Shown here one piece after another: positions 1-7,522 of a stretch of 23,275 nucleotides of DNA; the stretch's first letter is position 1, and the number at the start of each line of letters is the position of its first letter. The DNA is taken from contig JAAYLQ010000041.1 of assembly GCA_012521805.1 (NCBI GenBank), forward strand, positions 1 to 23,275, in the 5' to 3' direction. This stretch comes from Bacillota bacterium. GTDB lineage: Bacteria > Bacillota > Limnochordia > Darwinibacteriales > DTU012. The notes below the pieces were generated by a model. It worked only from the letters and a program-made list of their open reading frames with translations. It made no database searches and was not told the origin of the DNA. The translations under genes were made by a program, and so were the position numbers.

Positions 1-1125
1 CCGGTAGTTGTTGTTTCTGCCATGGGGCGTGCTGGTGATAGCTACGCAACAGACAGCTTTGTCAGCCTGATCAAGGATGCCAATCCTGATCCAAATCCCC
101 AAAATACGGATCTGCTGCTAAGCTGCGGAGAAATCATTTCAGCGGTGATTTTAGCGGAAACTCTCAATAATTTGGGGTATAAAGCGCGGGCGTTTACCGG
201 ATGGCAGGCGGGGATTCGAACTGACCAGAATTTTGGCAGTGCAAGAATTTTATCTGTTGATCCAGAGGAAATTCAAAAAGCGGCTGCTGCAGGGATAATC
301 CCTATAGTCGCAGGATTTCAGGGTTGGAGCAGCAGCGGTGCAGTTACCACTTTGGGTAGAGGCGGAAGCGATATTACCGCTGTGGCACTGGGAGCAGCCT
401 TGAACTGTGAAACTGTAGAAATTTATACAGATGTTGATGGAGTAAAGACCGCAGATCCACGTCTGGTACCAGATGCACCTACCATCTCATTGTTAACTTA
501 CAGTGAAGTAATCGAGCTTGCCCATCTTGGAGCAAAGGTAGTTCATCCTCGGGCTGTAGAGATCGCCATGGAGTCAGGAATCGAACTCAAAATTCTAGCA
601 GCTGATCAAGACGGTATTGGCACCACCATCACCCGGGGCGGGGGTGCCAAACCTGATGGCAGAAGGATTCGTGATCGAGTGGTTACCGGAATAGCCCATC
701 TCACAAAGCGGGCACATGTTAAGATTAGCGGTGCAGAGAATTTTAACGAGACAGATGTGACGCTAAAGATTTTTAATTTACTGGCTCAAAACAGAGTTAG
801 CGTGGATCTAATCTATTTATCTCCAGAACTGATTGCTTTTATCGTTGATGATGAAAAGGCCGAGTTAGTAAAGAAGGTTTTGGCAGATCTGGGATTGAAT
901 ATTACTGTTGAGCAAGGATATGCTAAAGTTTCTGTTGTCGGAGCAGGCATGCACGGAGTCCCTGGGGTTATGGCAAGAGTTGTACGCAGTTTAGAACAAG
1001 CGGACGTACCAATTTATCAAACCACTGATTCTCACGCGAATATCTCGTGTTTAATCAAGGAAGAAGATTTACTTGCCGCAGTGCGTGCTTTGTTTGATGA
1101 ATTTGAGTTATCTAAGGAGGGTTAG
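1..1125 (+). CDS. dapG: Aspartokinase (DapG/LysC type), 5' end missing
   Basis: Catalyses ATP-dependent phosphorylation of L-aspartate, the first step to diaminopimelate, lysine, threonine, methionine and, in spore formers, dipicolinate. The reading frame is open from base 1 (PVVVVSAMGRAGD), so the N-terminus with the family's KFGGTS signature lies outside the window. Visible are the rest of the kinase domain (GRGGSDITAVALGAAL, then YTDVDGVKTADPR) and two C-terminal ACT regions (SVDLIYLSPELIAFIVDD; SVVGAGMHGVPGVMARV), the usual sites of feedback control by an amino acid. The gene runs into dapA with a 5-bp gap, and the dapA ribosome site AAGGAGG lies in its last codons. In B. subtilis dapG sits in spoVFA-spoVFB-asd-dapG-dapA-rnjB, so I infer the diaminopimelate-sensitive DapG type from gene order. 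The effector cannot be read from the sequence. Confidence 0.95.
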   Translation, partial: PVVVVSAMGRAGDSYATDSFVSLIKDANPDPNPQNTDLLLSCGEIISAVILAETLNNLGYKARAFTGWQAGIRTDQNFGSARILSVDPEEIQKAAAAGIIPIVAGFQGWSSSGAVTTLGRGGSDITAVALGAALNCETVEIYTDVDGVKTADPRLVPDAPTISLLTYSEVIELAHLGAKVVHPRAVEIAMESGIELKILAADQDGIGTTITRGGGAKPDGRRIRDRVVTGIAHLTKRAHVKISGAENFNETDVTLKIFNLLAQNRVSVDLIYLSPELIAFIVDDEKAELVKKVLADLGLNITVEQGYAKVSVVGAGMHGVPGVMARVVRSLEQADVPIYQTTDSHANISCLIKEEDLLAAVRALFDEFELSKEG

Positions 1126-1130
1126 TTAAC

Positions 1131-2018
1131 GTGAGGGTAGGTCAAGTCCTTACAGCAATGATTACGCCAATGAAAGCGGACGGATCTGTAGATTACAAAC
1201 AGGCTGTAAGGTTAGCAGAATTTCTGGTGAACAACGGCTCAGACGGTCTAGTTGTTGGTGGAACTACCGGAGAATCTGCAACTTTAACATTTGATGAAAA
1301 AGTACAGTTATTTACTGATATAGTTAATGAGTTAGGCGGGACAACTGAGGTAATTGCCGGAACTGGATCGAATGATACTGCAGCCAGTATCGCTTTAACT
1401 AAAGCTGCGGAGAAAGCTGGTGTTGATGGCATTATGCTCGTTACGCCTTATTATAACAAGCCATCTCAGGAGGGGTTATACCAGCATTTTAAGGCAATCG
1501 CCGAAAACTCTAGTTTGCCGATTATGCTATACAACGTGCCTGGTCGAACTAATGTCAATCTGCTTCCTGAGACTGTGGCTCGTTTAGCTGAAATTCCGAA
1601 TATTATAGCTATTAAAGAAGCCAGCGGCGATTTAGAGCAGGTAAGTTATCTGCGGACGCTGACACCAGATGATTTTCTAATCTATTCCGGGGACGATGCC
1701 TTAACACTTCCAATATTATCAATCGGCGGATGTGGTGTAGTGAGTGTTGCTGCGCATCTAGTGGGCAGAAGGATTAAGTCGATGATCGAAGCATTTTTAG
1801 CCGGCAGGGTACAGGAAGCTACAAGTATTCATCTTGAGCTGATCCAAATTTTTAGAACAATGTTTATTGCTACCAATCCTGTTCCAGTTAAACGCAGCTT
1901 AGAGTACTTAGGCATTGATACTGGACCGGTAAGATTACCATTAGTAGATTTAACTGAAGAGCAGGCGGAAATGATTAAAGAGACTCTGCGGCATTACGGG
2001 CTGCTTGAGCACCAGTAA
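1131..2018 (+). CDS. dapA: 4-hydroxy-tetrahydrodipicolinate synthase
   Basis: Condenses pyruvate with aspartate semialdehyde, the committed step to diaminopimelate, lysine and spore dipicolinate; soluble TIM-barrel enzyme. The 295 residues match the family length. Catalytic positions are all visible: Thr45/Thr46 in GGTTGESATL, Tyr134 and Arg139 in LYNVPGRTN, and the Schiff-base Lys162 in IIAIKEASGD. The start is GTG, 10 bp after AAGGAGG inside the end of dapG, so the two are probably translated from one mRNA. The stop codon sits in the loop of an intrinsic terminator, which closes the operon. Nothing odd in the protein. Confidence 0.97.
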   Translation: MRVGQVLTAMITPMKADGSVDYKQAVRLAEFLVNNGSDGLVVGGTTGESATLTFDEKVQLFTDIVNELGGTTEVIAGTGSNDTAASIALTKAAEKAGVDGIMLVTPYYNKPSQEGLYQHFKAIAENSSLPIMLYNVPGRTNVNLLPETVARLAEIPNIIAIKEASGDLEQVSYLRTLTPDDFLIYSGDDALTLPILSIGGCGVVSVAAHLVGRRIKSMIEAFLAGRVQEATSIHLELIQIFRTMFIATNPVPVKRSLEYLGIDTGPVRLPLVDLTEEQAEMIKETLRHYGLLEHQ

Positions 2019-2035
2019 AATGGTGCTCTTTTTTT
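2007..2035 (+). terminator. Intrinsic terminator of the dapG-dapA operon
   Basis: Perfect 8-bp stem GAGCACCA/TGGTGCTC with a 6-nt loop and seven T residues. The 5' arm encodes the last residues of DapA and the TAA stop lies in the loop, so gene end and terminator overlap. Confidence 0.93.
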
Positions 2036-2052
2036 CTGCAGGACGGTATTGG

Positions 2053-2081
2053 TTGTAAAAATAACCCACTTTGTCTATAAT
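2053..2081 (+). promoter_or_regulatory. Candidate sigma-A promoter for the RNase J gene
   Basis: TTGTAA (2053-2058), 17-bp spacer, TATAAT (2076-2081): a perfect -10 and a 4/6 match to the -35 at optimal spacing, right after the dapA terminator. The predicted start is near 2088, giving a leader of about 120 nt before the RNase J start. Confidence 0.7.
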
Positions 2082-2125
2082 AGACCTAACGGCTGTGTTC
2101 GGAAGCGATAACAACCTTAGGTCTA
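2081..2125 (+). promoter_or_regulatory. Extended inverted repeat in the RNase J control region
   Basis: TAGACCTAA (2081-2089) pairs perfectly with TTAGGTCTA (2117-2125). The helix continues inward through GG/CC and TGT/ACA across one C.A mismatch. It is not followed by a T run, so it is not a terminator. The left arm overlaps the -10 box, so it may act as a DNA operator, or as an RNA hairpin in transcripts reading through from dapA. GTCTAC (2121-2126) can instead pair with GTAGAC (2146-2151). Confidence 0.5.
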
Positions 2126-2158
2126 CTATTATTGGATGAGCGGAGGTAGACTAATATA

Positions 2159-2188
2159 GTGAGTTTCTTATCGAACCCGATAATTTAA
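2159..2188 (+). CDS. Possible 9-codon leader peptide ahead of RNase J
   Basis: A GTG codon lies 11 nt after a strong GGAGGT (2142-2147) and opens a nine-residue frame, MSFLSNPII, ending in TAA at 2186-2188, 18 nt before the RNase J ATG. A short hairpin TTATCG/CGATAA lies inside it. The ribosome site is better than chance, but so short an ORF cannot be judged by composition. It could couple translation to RNase J, or the GGAGGT may be fortuitous. Confidence 0.25.
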   Translation: MSFLSNPII

Positions 2189-2206
2189 ATGGAGGTAACT
2201 ATATTT

Positions 2207-3874
2207 ATGGCGAAAAAGAAAAACAAATTTAGGATCGTTTTCCTTGGCGGTATGGGGGAAATCGGTAAGAACATGACGGTGTTCGAATACAACAATGAAC
2301 TCATCATTGTCGATGCTGGCGTTATGTTTCCTGAGGATGACATGCCTGGTGTCGATTTAGTGATTCCCGATGTTACTTATCTGATGGAAAACGCTCATAG
2401 AATTAAAGCTATTATTCTTACTCATGGACATGAAGACCATATTGGCGGAGTGCCTTTCTTGTTAAAGCAGGTCAATATTCCAGTCTATGGAACCAAGCTT
2501 ACCCTGGGATTGCTGAAGCTAAAGTTGATGGAACATAATCTTGAACGCTCCACCAAACTGCATGAGATTAAAGCCGGAGATCGAATCAAAATTGGGCAGT
2601 TCGATGTGGAATTTATTCATGTAAATCACAGCATTCCGGATGTGGTCGCCCTAGCTATTCATACCAGGCTTGGTATTGTGGTTCACTGCAGCGATTTCAA
2701 ATTTGACCAAACGCCAATTGATGGTAAAGTCACGGACTTATATAAATTAGCGGAGCTTGGAAACGAAGGTGTACTCTGTCTGCTCTCTGATTCAACAAAT
2801 GCGGAACGACCTGGCTATACTGAATCGGAGCGAACTGTTGGTGAAACATTTGCCCGGATCTTTACCCGAGCTGAAGGAAGAATATTTGTTGCCACTTTTG
2901 CTTCAAATGTCCACAGGCTCCAGCAAATTGTTGATGCTTCAGAGGCACAAGGTCGCAAAATCTGTGTAATCGGCCGCAGTATGGTAAATGTAGTAACAAT
3001 TGCACAGGAATTAGGTTATCTTAAAATTCCTGAAGGTATGCTGATTGATGTTGAGCAAGTTGATAAACTACCTGCTCACAAAGTGGTTGTAATTACAACT
3101 GGTTCCCAAGGTGAACCGATGTCCGCACTGACTAGAATTGCCATGGCTGAGCATAGAAAACTGGCTATTGCTCCTGGTGATACGGTGATTATATCTGCTA
3201 ATCCAATCCCAGGAAACGAAAAAAGCGTAGGTAAAATCATCAATCACCTATTTAAGGAAGGCGCTACAGTTGTTTATGAGCCGCATTTTGGGATCCATAC
3301 GTCCGGGCACGCGAAGCAAGAAGAGCTTAAATTGCTGTTGAATCTGACCAAGCCGAAATTCTTTGTTCCGATTCATGGTGAACACAGAATGCTGATGAAA
3401 CATGCTGAATTAGCGGAAACTGTAGGTGTTCCGAAAGAAAATATCTGCATTGCGGAACTCGGTTCAGTGTTAGAGTTTAGTGATTCAGGCCTTAAGTCAA
3501 CAGAGCGCGTGCCAGTTGGACAGGTGTTTGTTGATGGCTTGGGAGTTGGTGACGTCGGCAACATTGTTTTAAGGGATCGCCGCCAATTAGCCAGTGATGG
3601 CATCCTGATTGTGGTGGTGACAATTAACGGCCGCAATGGTGAGGTGCTGGCAGGTCCGGATATTGTAACCCGGGGATTTGTTTATGTGCGTGAATCCGAA
3701 GAGCTGATTGAAGAAGCTCGCGAAAGAGTTCGAACAGTGTTAGCTGAGTACGAAGGGCAGGGTATCACTGAGTGGGGTCTGCTCAAACAAGGTGTACGCG
3801 ATGCTTTGTCCCGCTATTTATACGAAAAGACCAAGCGGCGTCCTATGATTCTACCGATTATCATGGAAGTATAG
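2207..3874 (+). CDS. rnjB: Ribonuclease J (metallo-beta-lactamase RNase)
   Basis: Endo- and 5'-3' exoribonuclease of the beta-CASP metallo-beta-lactamase family, acting in mRNA decay and rRNA maturation in the cytoplasm. The zinc motif HGHEDH is at residues 73-78; TTGSQGEPMSAL and HTSGHA belong to the beta-CASP and later metal-binding part; the C-terminal domain is present (RRPMILPIIMEV at the end). I start at ATG 2207 because GGAGGT (2191-2196) lies 10 bp before it; an in-frame ATG at 2189 would overlap that site. This gives 555 residues, as in B. subtilis RNase J1 and J2. The position after dapG-dapA matches rnjB. The J1/J2 choice rests on gene order only; if this organism has a single RNase J, it carries both roles. 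Confidence 0.95.
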   Translation: MAKKKNKFRIVFLGGMGEIGKNMTVFEYNNELIIVDAGVMFPEDDMPGVDLVIPDVTYLMENAHRIKAIILTHGHEDHIGGVPFLLKQVNIPVYGTKLTLGLLKLKLMEHNLERSTKLHEIKAGDRIKIGQFDVEFIHVNHSIPDVVALAIHTRLGIVVHCSDFKFDQTPIDGKVTDLYKLAELGNEGVLCLLSDSTNAERPGYTESERTVGETFARIFTRAEGRIFVATFASNVHRLQQIVDASEAQGRKICVIGRSMVNVVTIAQELGYLKIPEGMLIDVEQVDKLPAHKVVVITTGSQGEPMSALTRIAMAEHRKLAIAPGDTVIISANPIPGNEKSVGKIINHLFKEGATVVYEPHFGIHTSGHAKQEELKLLLNLTKPKFFVPIHGEHRMLMKHAELAETVGVPKENICIAELGSVLEFSDSGLKSTERVPVGQVFVDGLGVGDVGNIVLRDRRQLASDGILIVVVTINGRNGEVLAGPDIVTRGFVYVRESEELIEEARERVRTVLAEYEGQGITEWGLLKQGVRDALSRYLYEKTKRRPMILPIIMEV

Positions 3875-3897
3875 CTGATGTTTATTTTGAGTCTTAA

Positions 3898-3926
3898 TTC
3901 CTCATACTATCTTTAAGTATGAGGAA
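3898..3926 (+). other. 11-bp perfect stem-loop between rnjB and tepA
   Basis: TTCCTCATACT (3898-3908) and AGTATGAGGAA (3916-3926) form a perfect 11-bp helix with a 7-nt loop. No T run follows on either strand, so it is not an intrinsic terminator. It ends just before the tepA ribosome site AAGGAAGGG. In the mRNA it could be a processing or stability element, or affect tepA translation. Confidence 0.6.
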
Positions 3927-3939
3927 AGGAAGGGAATCT

Positions 3940-4740
3940 ATGGACTCATCAGAAATGGTCTCGTCAAACTATCCGGATCAGCCGCATCAAGAACAGGCTT
4001 CGATGCAGGCTATTCGCAATTTTGGGCAGATGAACTTACCAGATGGTTCTTTATCGTTTCATGTGCTGCCAATTATCGGGCAGGTTGAAGGTCATATGGT
4101 ACTGCCGCCCCGCAATAAAACAACTAAGTATGAGCATGTGATTCCACAGCTGGTAGCTATTGAGCAGAATCCCAAAATCAAAGGATTGTTGGTAATCCTC
4201 AATACAGTTGGTGGGGACATTGAAGCTGGATTGGCAATAGCCGAAATGATTAAAACAATGTCTAAGCCGACCGTCTCTCTGGTCCTTGGTGGAGGCCATT
4301 CAATTGGTACTCCAATTGCAGTTGCGGCTGATTACTCCTTTATTGCTGAGACAGCTACAATGACCATTCATCCGATTCGGTTAACAGGTTTGGTAATTGG
4401 CGTACCTCAAACTTACGACTATCTGGATAAGATGCAGGATCGCATTATTCGATTTACAGTTGACAATTCCTCTGTATCCGAACAGCAGCTGAGGGAAATG
4501 ATGTTCCGAACAGGCGAATTAGTTCGTGATGTTGGAACTGTATTGATCGGGGAAGAAGCAGTTAACTGCGGTTTGATTAATGAAATCGGCGGCTTAGGTG
4601 AAGCTGTATCCAAGCTGCGACAGTTTATCGAAAACCCAGCTTTAGCGAAGTCTAATCGGTACCGCTACAGTCCCCAATTTCAACAGCCGTTTCAGCAGCC
4701 TTATGGCTATCATGGTTTTAATACCAGGGGAGGGTACTAG
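3940..4740 (+). CDS. tepA: ClpP-fold serine protease, TepA/YmfB type
   Basis: Member of the ClpP/crotonase-fold proteases with the TepA architecture. In B. subtilis TepA has been linked to protein export and to breakdown of small acid-soluble spore proteins on germination. Visible features are the oxyanion strand (NTVGGDIEAGLAIAEMI, about residues 89-105), the nucleophile Ser121 in GGGHSIGTPIAVA, and the catalytic His144 in MTIHPIR. The C-terminal tail is rich in Gln, Pro, Phe and Tyr and looks disordered. I choose ATG 3940, after AAGGAAGGG, over an in-frame ATG at 3919 that lies inside the upstream stem-loop; this gives 266 residues. The order rnjB, tepA, ylzJ follows the B. subtilis neighbourhood. 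The usual next gene, ftsK/spoIIIE, is absent here. Confidence 0.9.
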   Translation: MDSSEMVSSNYPDQPHQEQASMQAIRNFGQMNLPDGSLSFHVLPIIGQVEGHMVLPPRNKTTKYEHVIPQLVAIEQNPKIKGLLVILNTVGGDIEAGLAIAEMIKTMSKPTVSLVLGGGHSIGTPIAVAADYSFIAETATMTIHPIRLTGLVIGVPQTYDYLDKMQDRIIRFTVDNSSVSEQQLREMMFRTGELVRDVGTVLIGEEAVNCGLINEIGGLGEAVSKLRQFIENPALAKSNRYRYSPQFQQPFQQPYGYHGFNTRGGY

Positions 4741-4953
4741 ATGCTTCATTCAATTGTACCGGTTGAAGAAATTTGGGCAGAAACAGATCTCCCTGCCGCG
4801 GAATTGCGGGAGGTTATGGTTCATGGCTGCATGATGCAGGTTGAGCCAATTGACAGTTCCAGCGGAAAAGTGGTTCGGATTCTCAGCACCGATCCGCAGG
4901 ATTACCTCAAGCCAGAATTCCAACCAGGGAGCATCGTGCTGTTGACAGACTGA
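4741..4953 (+). CDS. ylzJ: YlzJ-like small protein
   Basis: A 70-residue acidic protein (MLHSIVPVEEIWAE at the start) of the YlzJ-like family, which is found next to tepA in Bacillus and many clostridia. No function is established for the family. The ATG directly abuts the tepA stop codon, with GGGGAGGG about 6 bp upstream inside tepA, so it is surely co-translated with it. There is no signal peptide or membrane segment. Identity rests on length, N-terminal pattern and position. Confidence 0.75.
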   Translation: MLHSIVPVEEIWAETDLPAAELREVMVHGCMMQVEPIDSSSGKVVRILSTDPQDYLKPEFQPGSIVLLTD

Positions 4954-4977
4954 GTCATAAACGGTTAAACCTAGGCA

Positions 4978-4983
4978 TATAAT
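4978..4983 (+). promoter_or_regulatory. TATAAT box at leaderless spacing before the Na/Pi gene
   Basis: A perfect TATAAT ends 5 bp before the ATG at 4989, placing the predicted transcription start on or next to that ATG. No good -35 stands 16-18 bp upstream. The nearest TTGACA (4942-4947) is 30 bp away, too far to pair with it. No Shine-Dalgarno sequence precedes the gene. Confidence 0.3.
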
Positions 4984-4988
4984 GTGCC

Positions 4989-5918
4989 ATGGAAACCTTA
5001 AAACTTTTATTCAGTTTCAGCATCAGTATTTCAATATTCCTGCTCAGTTTGCGTTTAATGAGCGATAGCGTTCAAGCGGTTCTTGGAGTGCGGCTGCGCA
5101 GACTGCTGACACTGTTAACTTACAATCCGCTCATCAGCTTAATAACAGGGGCAGTAGTGACAGCAGCTGTCCAAAGCAGCAGTGCAATCGCTGCGATCAC
5201 TGTAGCCTTAGTCAATGCAGGCGTTTTGAGTTTAAAACAAGCCTTCGGTGTCATTTTAGGTGCGAATATTGGGACCACCATTACCGCCCAAATAGCGGTA
5301 TTAGATATGTCCCGACTGATTGCACCTATTATGCTCTGTGGGCTTTTTTTGCTTCCCTGGAATCGCAAAACTCAGCATCTTGGTACAGTTTTAGTTGGCA
5401 TTGGTGGATTATTTATGGGACTCTTCATGCTGAAATTAAGCTTGATTCCGCTCCTGGAGTATAATTGGGTTCGCCAAGGGTTAATTGAGGTCAGCGGCCA
5501 TGTTCTACCAGCTGTTTTGGCGGGCATTCTCATTACTGCAGTTGTCCAGTCCAGCAGCGCTGTCACAAGTGTAGTGATTGTGCTTGGTCAAATTCAGGCA
5601 ATTTCATTAGTGGGAGCAATAGCTATTGCCTTCGGGAGCAATATTGGTACAGTGCTCACTACACTGATATCCAGTATTGGAATGTCGCGAGAATCAAAAG
5701 CAGCGGCTTATGCTGACTTTTTATTTAACTGCCTAGGTGTAATAATCATGCTGCCGGTAATCAACCAATTTGCCAGGTTTGTCACTCTAACCTCATCTAG
5801 CCTAGCACAGCAGATCGCCAATGCTCACACTCTCTTTAACGTGATTACAGCTCTGTGTGCTCTGATTTTAATTAACCCTTTAACAAAAATTGTCAGTAAA
5901 ATGGCAGGAATGAGCTAG
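4989..5918 (+). CDS. Na/Pi cotransporter family membrane protein (short form)
   Basis: Integral membrane protein with the two inverted Na/Pi-cotransporter repeats. The first carries AAVQSSSAIAAITVALVNAG and GANIGTTITAQ, the second AVVQSSSAVTSVVIVLG and GSNIGTVLTTLI; the QSSSA and G(A/S)NIGT motifs mark the substrate and sodium sites in the family. The 309 residues end after the second repeat and its flanking helices, so the PhoU-like cytoplasmic domain of the longer NptA/YjbB forms is absent. Transport of phosphate or another anion with Na+ is inferred from the family. The ATG has no visible ribosome site and follows ylzJ after 35 bp. It stands where ftsK/spoIIIE would follow in Bacillus. Confidence 0.87.
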   Translation: METLKLLFSFSISISIFLLSLRLMSDSVQAVLGVRLRRLLTLLTYNPLISLITGAVVTAAVQSSSAIAAITVALVNAGVLSLKQAFGVILGANIGTTITAQIAVLDMSRLIAPIMLCGLFLLPWNRKTQHLGTVLVGIGGLFMGLFMLKLSLIPLLEYNWVRQGLIEVSGHVLPAVLAGILITAVVQSSSAVTSVVIVLGQIQAISLVGAIAIAFGSNIGTVLTTLISSIGMSRESKAAAYADFLFNCLGVIIMLPVINQFARFVTLTSSSLAQQIANAHTLFNVITALCALILINPLTKIVSKMAGMS

Positions 5919-5932
5919 TGCGGGGCGAAGTT
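5903..5932 (+). promoter_or_regulatory. Sigma-H-like promoter candidate for uppP
   Basis: GGCAGGA (5903-5909), 16 bp, CGAAGTT (5926-5932), overlapping the end of the upstream gene. The spacing from AGGA to GAA matches the B. subtilis sigma-H pattern (AGGA in the -35, GAAT in the -10; spoVG as example), though here the -10 reads GAAGT. The C of CGAA is 39 bp before the GTG start of uppP. Confidence 0.5.
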
Positions 5933-5964
5933 TAAAAAGATTATTGTCATAGGAGTTGAATATT

Positions 5965-6786
5965 GTGGGTCTGTTTGAAGCGATTGTATTAGGTATTGTC
6001 CAAGGATTAACAGAATTTCTGCCCGTTAGCTCTTCTGGGCATTTAGTGCTCTTTGGTGCGCTGTTTCAGATAGAAGAGCCGGGAATGGTATTTGAAGTCC
6101 TGCTGCATTTTGGCACTCTGATTGCCATTTTTATTGTCTTTTGGTCAGATGTAGTGATGCTGGTTAAATCTGGCCTGCGCCTGTTGACAAATCCGACACG
6201 AATTTCTAAACTTGCTGCAGAAGACGAGGGGTGTCGGGTTGTGGTGAGCATTATTATTGCAACTGTTCCAATCGTAATTGTTGGGCTGTTGTTTAAGGAT
6301 TGGATTACTGGATTATTCAGCTCACCAGTATTTACCGGTGTGATGTTGATGATAACAGGGACGATTCTTTTCATATCTGACCGCGTCCAAAAAGGTTTGG
6401 TAAATATGAAAAGCATGACTTTCCTGGATGGGTTATTTATCGGTCTAGGGCAAGCCTTTGCAGTACTTCCCGGTATTTCCCGCTCTGGGACTACCATTGC
6501 GGCGGGTCTGTTCCGGAAACTAGACCGGGAAAGTGCTGCTAGATTTTCGTTTTTACTGAGCATCCCGGCAGTACTTGGCTCCCAGGTGCTTGCGGTTAAA
6601 GATTTGATTGCCTACCCAGCTACCCAACAGTCCATGCTGTATATGGTGATTGGTGCCGCTTTCGCAGCTCTAACCGGATATTTAGCTATCAAACTGCTGT
6701 TGAATTTCGTGAGAAAAGGCAGATTAGTGATCTTCTCGTATTACACGTGGTTTGTTGGCCTGTTGGTACTGGTATTAGGCCTGTAA
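5965..6786 (+). CDS. uppP: Undecaprenyl-diphosphatase (BacA/UppP family)
   Basis: Membrane phosphatase that turns undecaprenyl diphosphate into the monophosphate carrier for peptidoglycan and other envelope polymers; often gives bacitracin tolerance. Family signatures are complete: GLTEFLPVSSSGHLVLFG (residues 14-31, with Glu17 and His26) and PGISRSGTT (169-177, Arg173). Many hydrophobic helices follow. I take GTG 5965 as the start because AGGAG (5951-5955) stands 9 bp before it; a TTG at 5956 touches that site. This gives 273 residues, like E. coli UppP. It is tandem with the Na/Pi-like gene, and a sigma-H-like promoter candidate precedes it. Confidence 0.95.
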   Translation: MGLFEAIVLGIVQGLTEFLPVSSSGHLVLFGALFQIEEPGMVFEVLLHFGTLIAIFIVFWSDVVMLVKSGLRLLTNPTRISKLAAEDEGCRVVVSIIIATVPIVIVGLLFKDWITGLFSSPVFTGVMLMITGTILFISDRVQKGLVNMKSMTFLDGLFIGLGQAFAVLPGISRSGTTIAAGLFRKLDRESAARFSFLLSIPAVLGSQVLAVKDLIAYPATQQSMLYMVIGAAFAALTGYLAIKLLLNFVRKGRLVIFSYYTWFVGLLVLVLGL

Positions 6787-6788
6787 AG

Positions 6789-6816
6789 AAGGAAAGTACG
6801 GAATAATAGCGAACTT
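6789..6816 (+). promoter_or_regulatory. Sigma-H-like promoter candidate for the division cluster
   Basis: AAGGA (6789-6793), 16 bp, CGAACTT (6810-6816). Same architecture and spacing as the elements before uppP and lspA. The C of CGAA is 36 bp before the ATG of ylmE. Confidence 0.45.
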
Positions 6817-6845
6817 TGTAGGGAGAGGGTTGGAGGAGAGCGAAT

Positions 6846-7520
6846 ATGAATTTATCGCAGAATTTGGAGATCATTCGCAGCAGAATCGATCAGGCCTGTG
6901 CCCGCGTCAACCGCGATCCCAAGTCGGTAAAGTTGATTGCCGTAACTAAGTCAGTTGACGACGCCACTGTTAAGCAGTTGATTGAGCTCGGTTTGAATTC
7001 CTTTGGAGAGAATCGTGTGCAGTTGGCGAAGCGCCGTAGTGAAGCTTTTCCGCAATCAGATTGGCACTTGATCGGAACTTTACAGACCAATAAAGTAAAA
7101 TACTGCCGCAATTTCAGCCTAATTCATTCACTAGACCGTGTTAAACTTGCGGAAGAATTGAACAAATATGCGGTTCGTTGGGACAAGCAGGTAGATGTTT
7201 TAATTCAAGTAAACATTTCAAACGAGGCTTCAAAGCATGGATTAAAGCCAAACGAAGTGATCGAATTTGCTAAATTAGTTACAGAAGAATACACTAGTTT
7301 AAACATATGCGGTTTGATGGGCATGGCTCCATTTGTTGAGCCTGCCGCTGTGCGCCCTTATTTTCGTGCCTTAGCACAGCTGCACGAACAGCTGAAACGA
7401 GAAGTCAAGGAAGATGCCGACATTCTATCAATGGGCATGAGCAATGACTTTGAGGTTGCAATTGAAGAAGGGGCAACGATGGTTCGGATCGGTTCAGCTC
7501 TTTTCACAGAGGAGGAGTAG
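6846..7520 (+). CDS. ylmE: PLP homeostasis protein, YggS/YlmE family
   Basis: Pyridoxal-phosphate-binding TIM-barrel protein without known enzymatic activity, involved in B6 and amino-acid balance. Motifs: KLIAVTKSV (the PLP lysine), FGENRVQ, HLIGTLQTNKVK, ICGLMGMAPF, SMGMSNDFEVAIEEGATMVRIGSALF. The 224 residues are normal. ATG 6846 follows GGAGGAGAG by 5 bp. It is first in the conserved ylmE-sepF-ylmG-ylmH-divIVA order; the laccase-like ylmD that often precedes it is not here. The gene ends 2 bp before sepF and carries its ribosome site. Confidence 0.93.
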   Translation: MNLSQNLEIIRSRIDQACARVNRDPKSVKLIAVTKSVDDATVKQLIELGLNSFGENRVQLAKRRSEAFPQSDWHLIGTLQTNKVKYCRNFSLIHSLDRVKLAEELNKYAVRWDKQVDVLIQVNISNEASKHGLKPNEVIEFAKLVTEEYTSLNICGLMGMAPFVEPAAVRPYFRALAQLHEQLKREVKEDADILSMGMSNDFEVAIEEGATMVRIGSALFTEEE

Positions 7521-7522
7521 CT

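Noticed and set aside
4942..4983. TTGACA plus TATAAT as a classical promoter for the Na/Pi gene
   Set aside because: The spacer is 30 bp, far outside 16-18 bp.
6066..6563. 165-codon open frame on the - strand inside uppP
   Set aside because: Antisense shadow of a fully conserved membrane-protein gene; no recognisable domain and no ribosome site of note.
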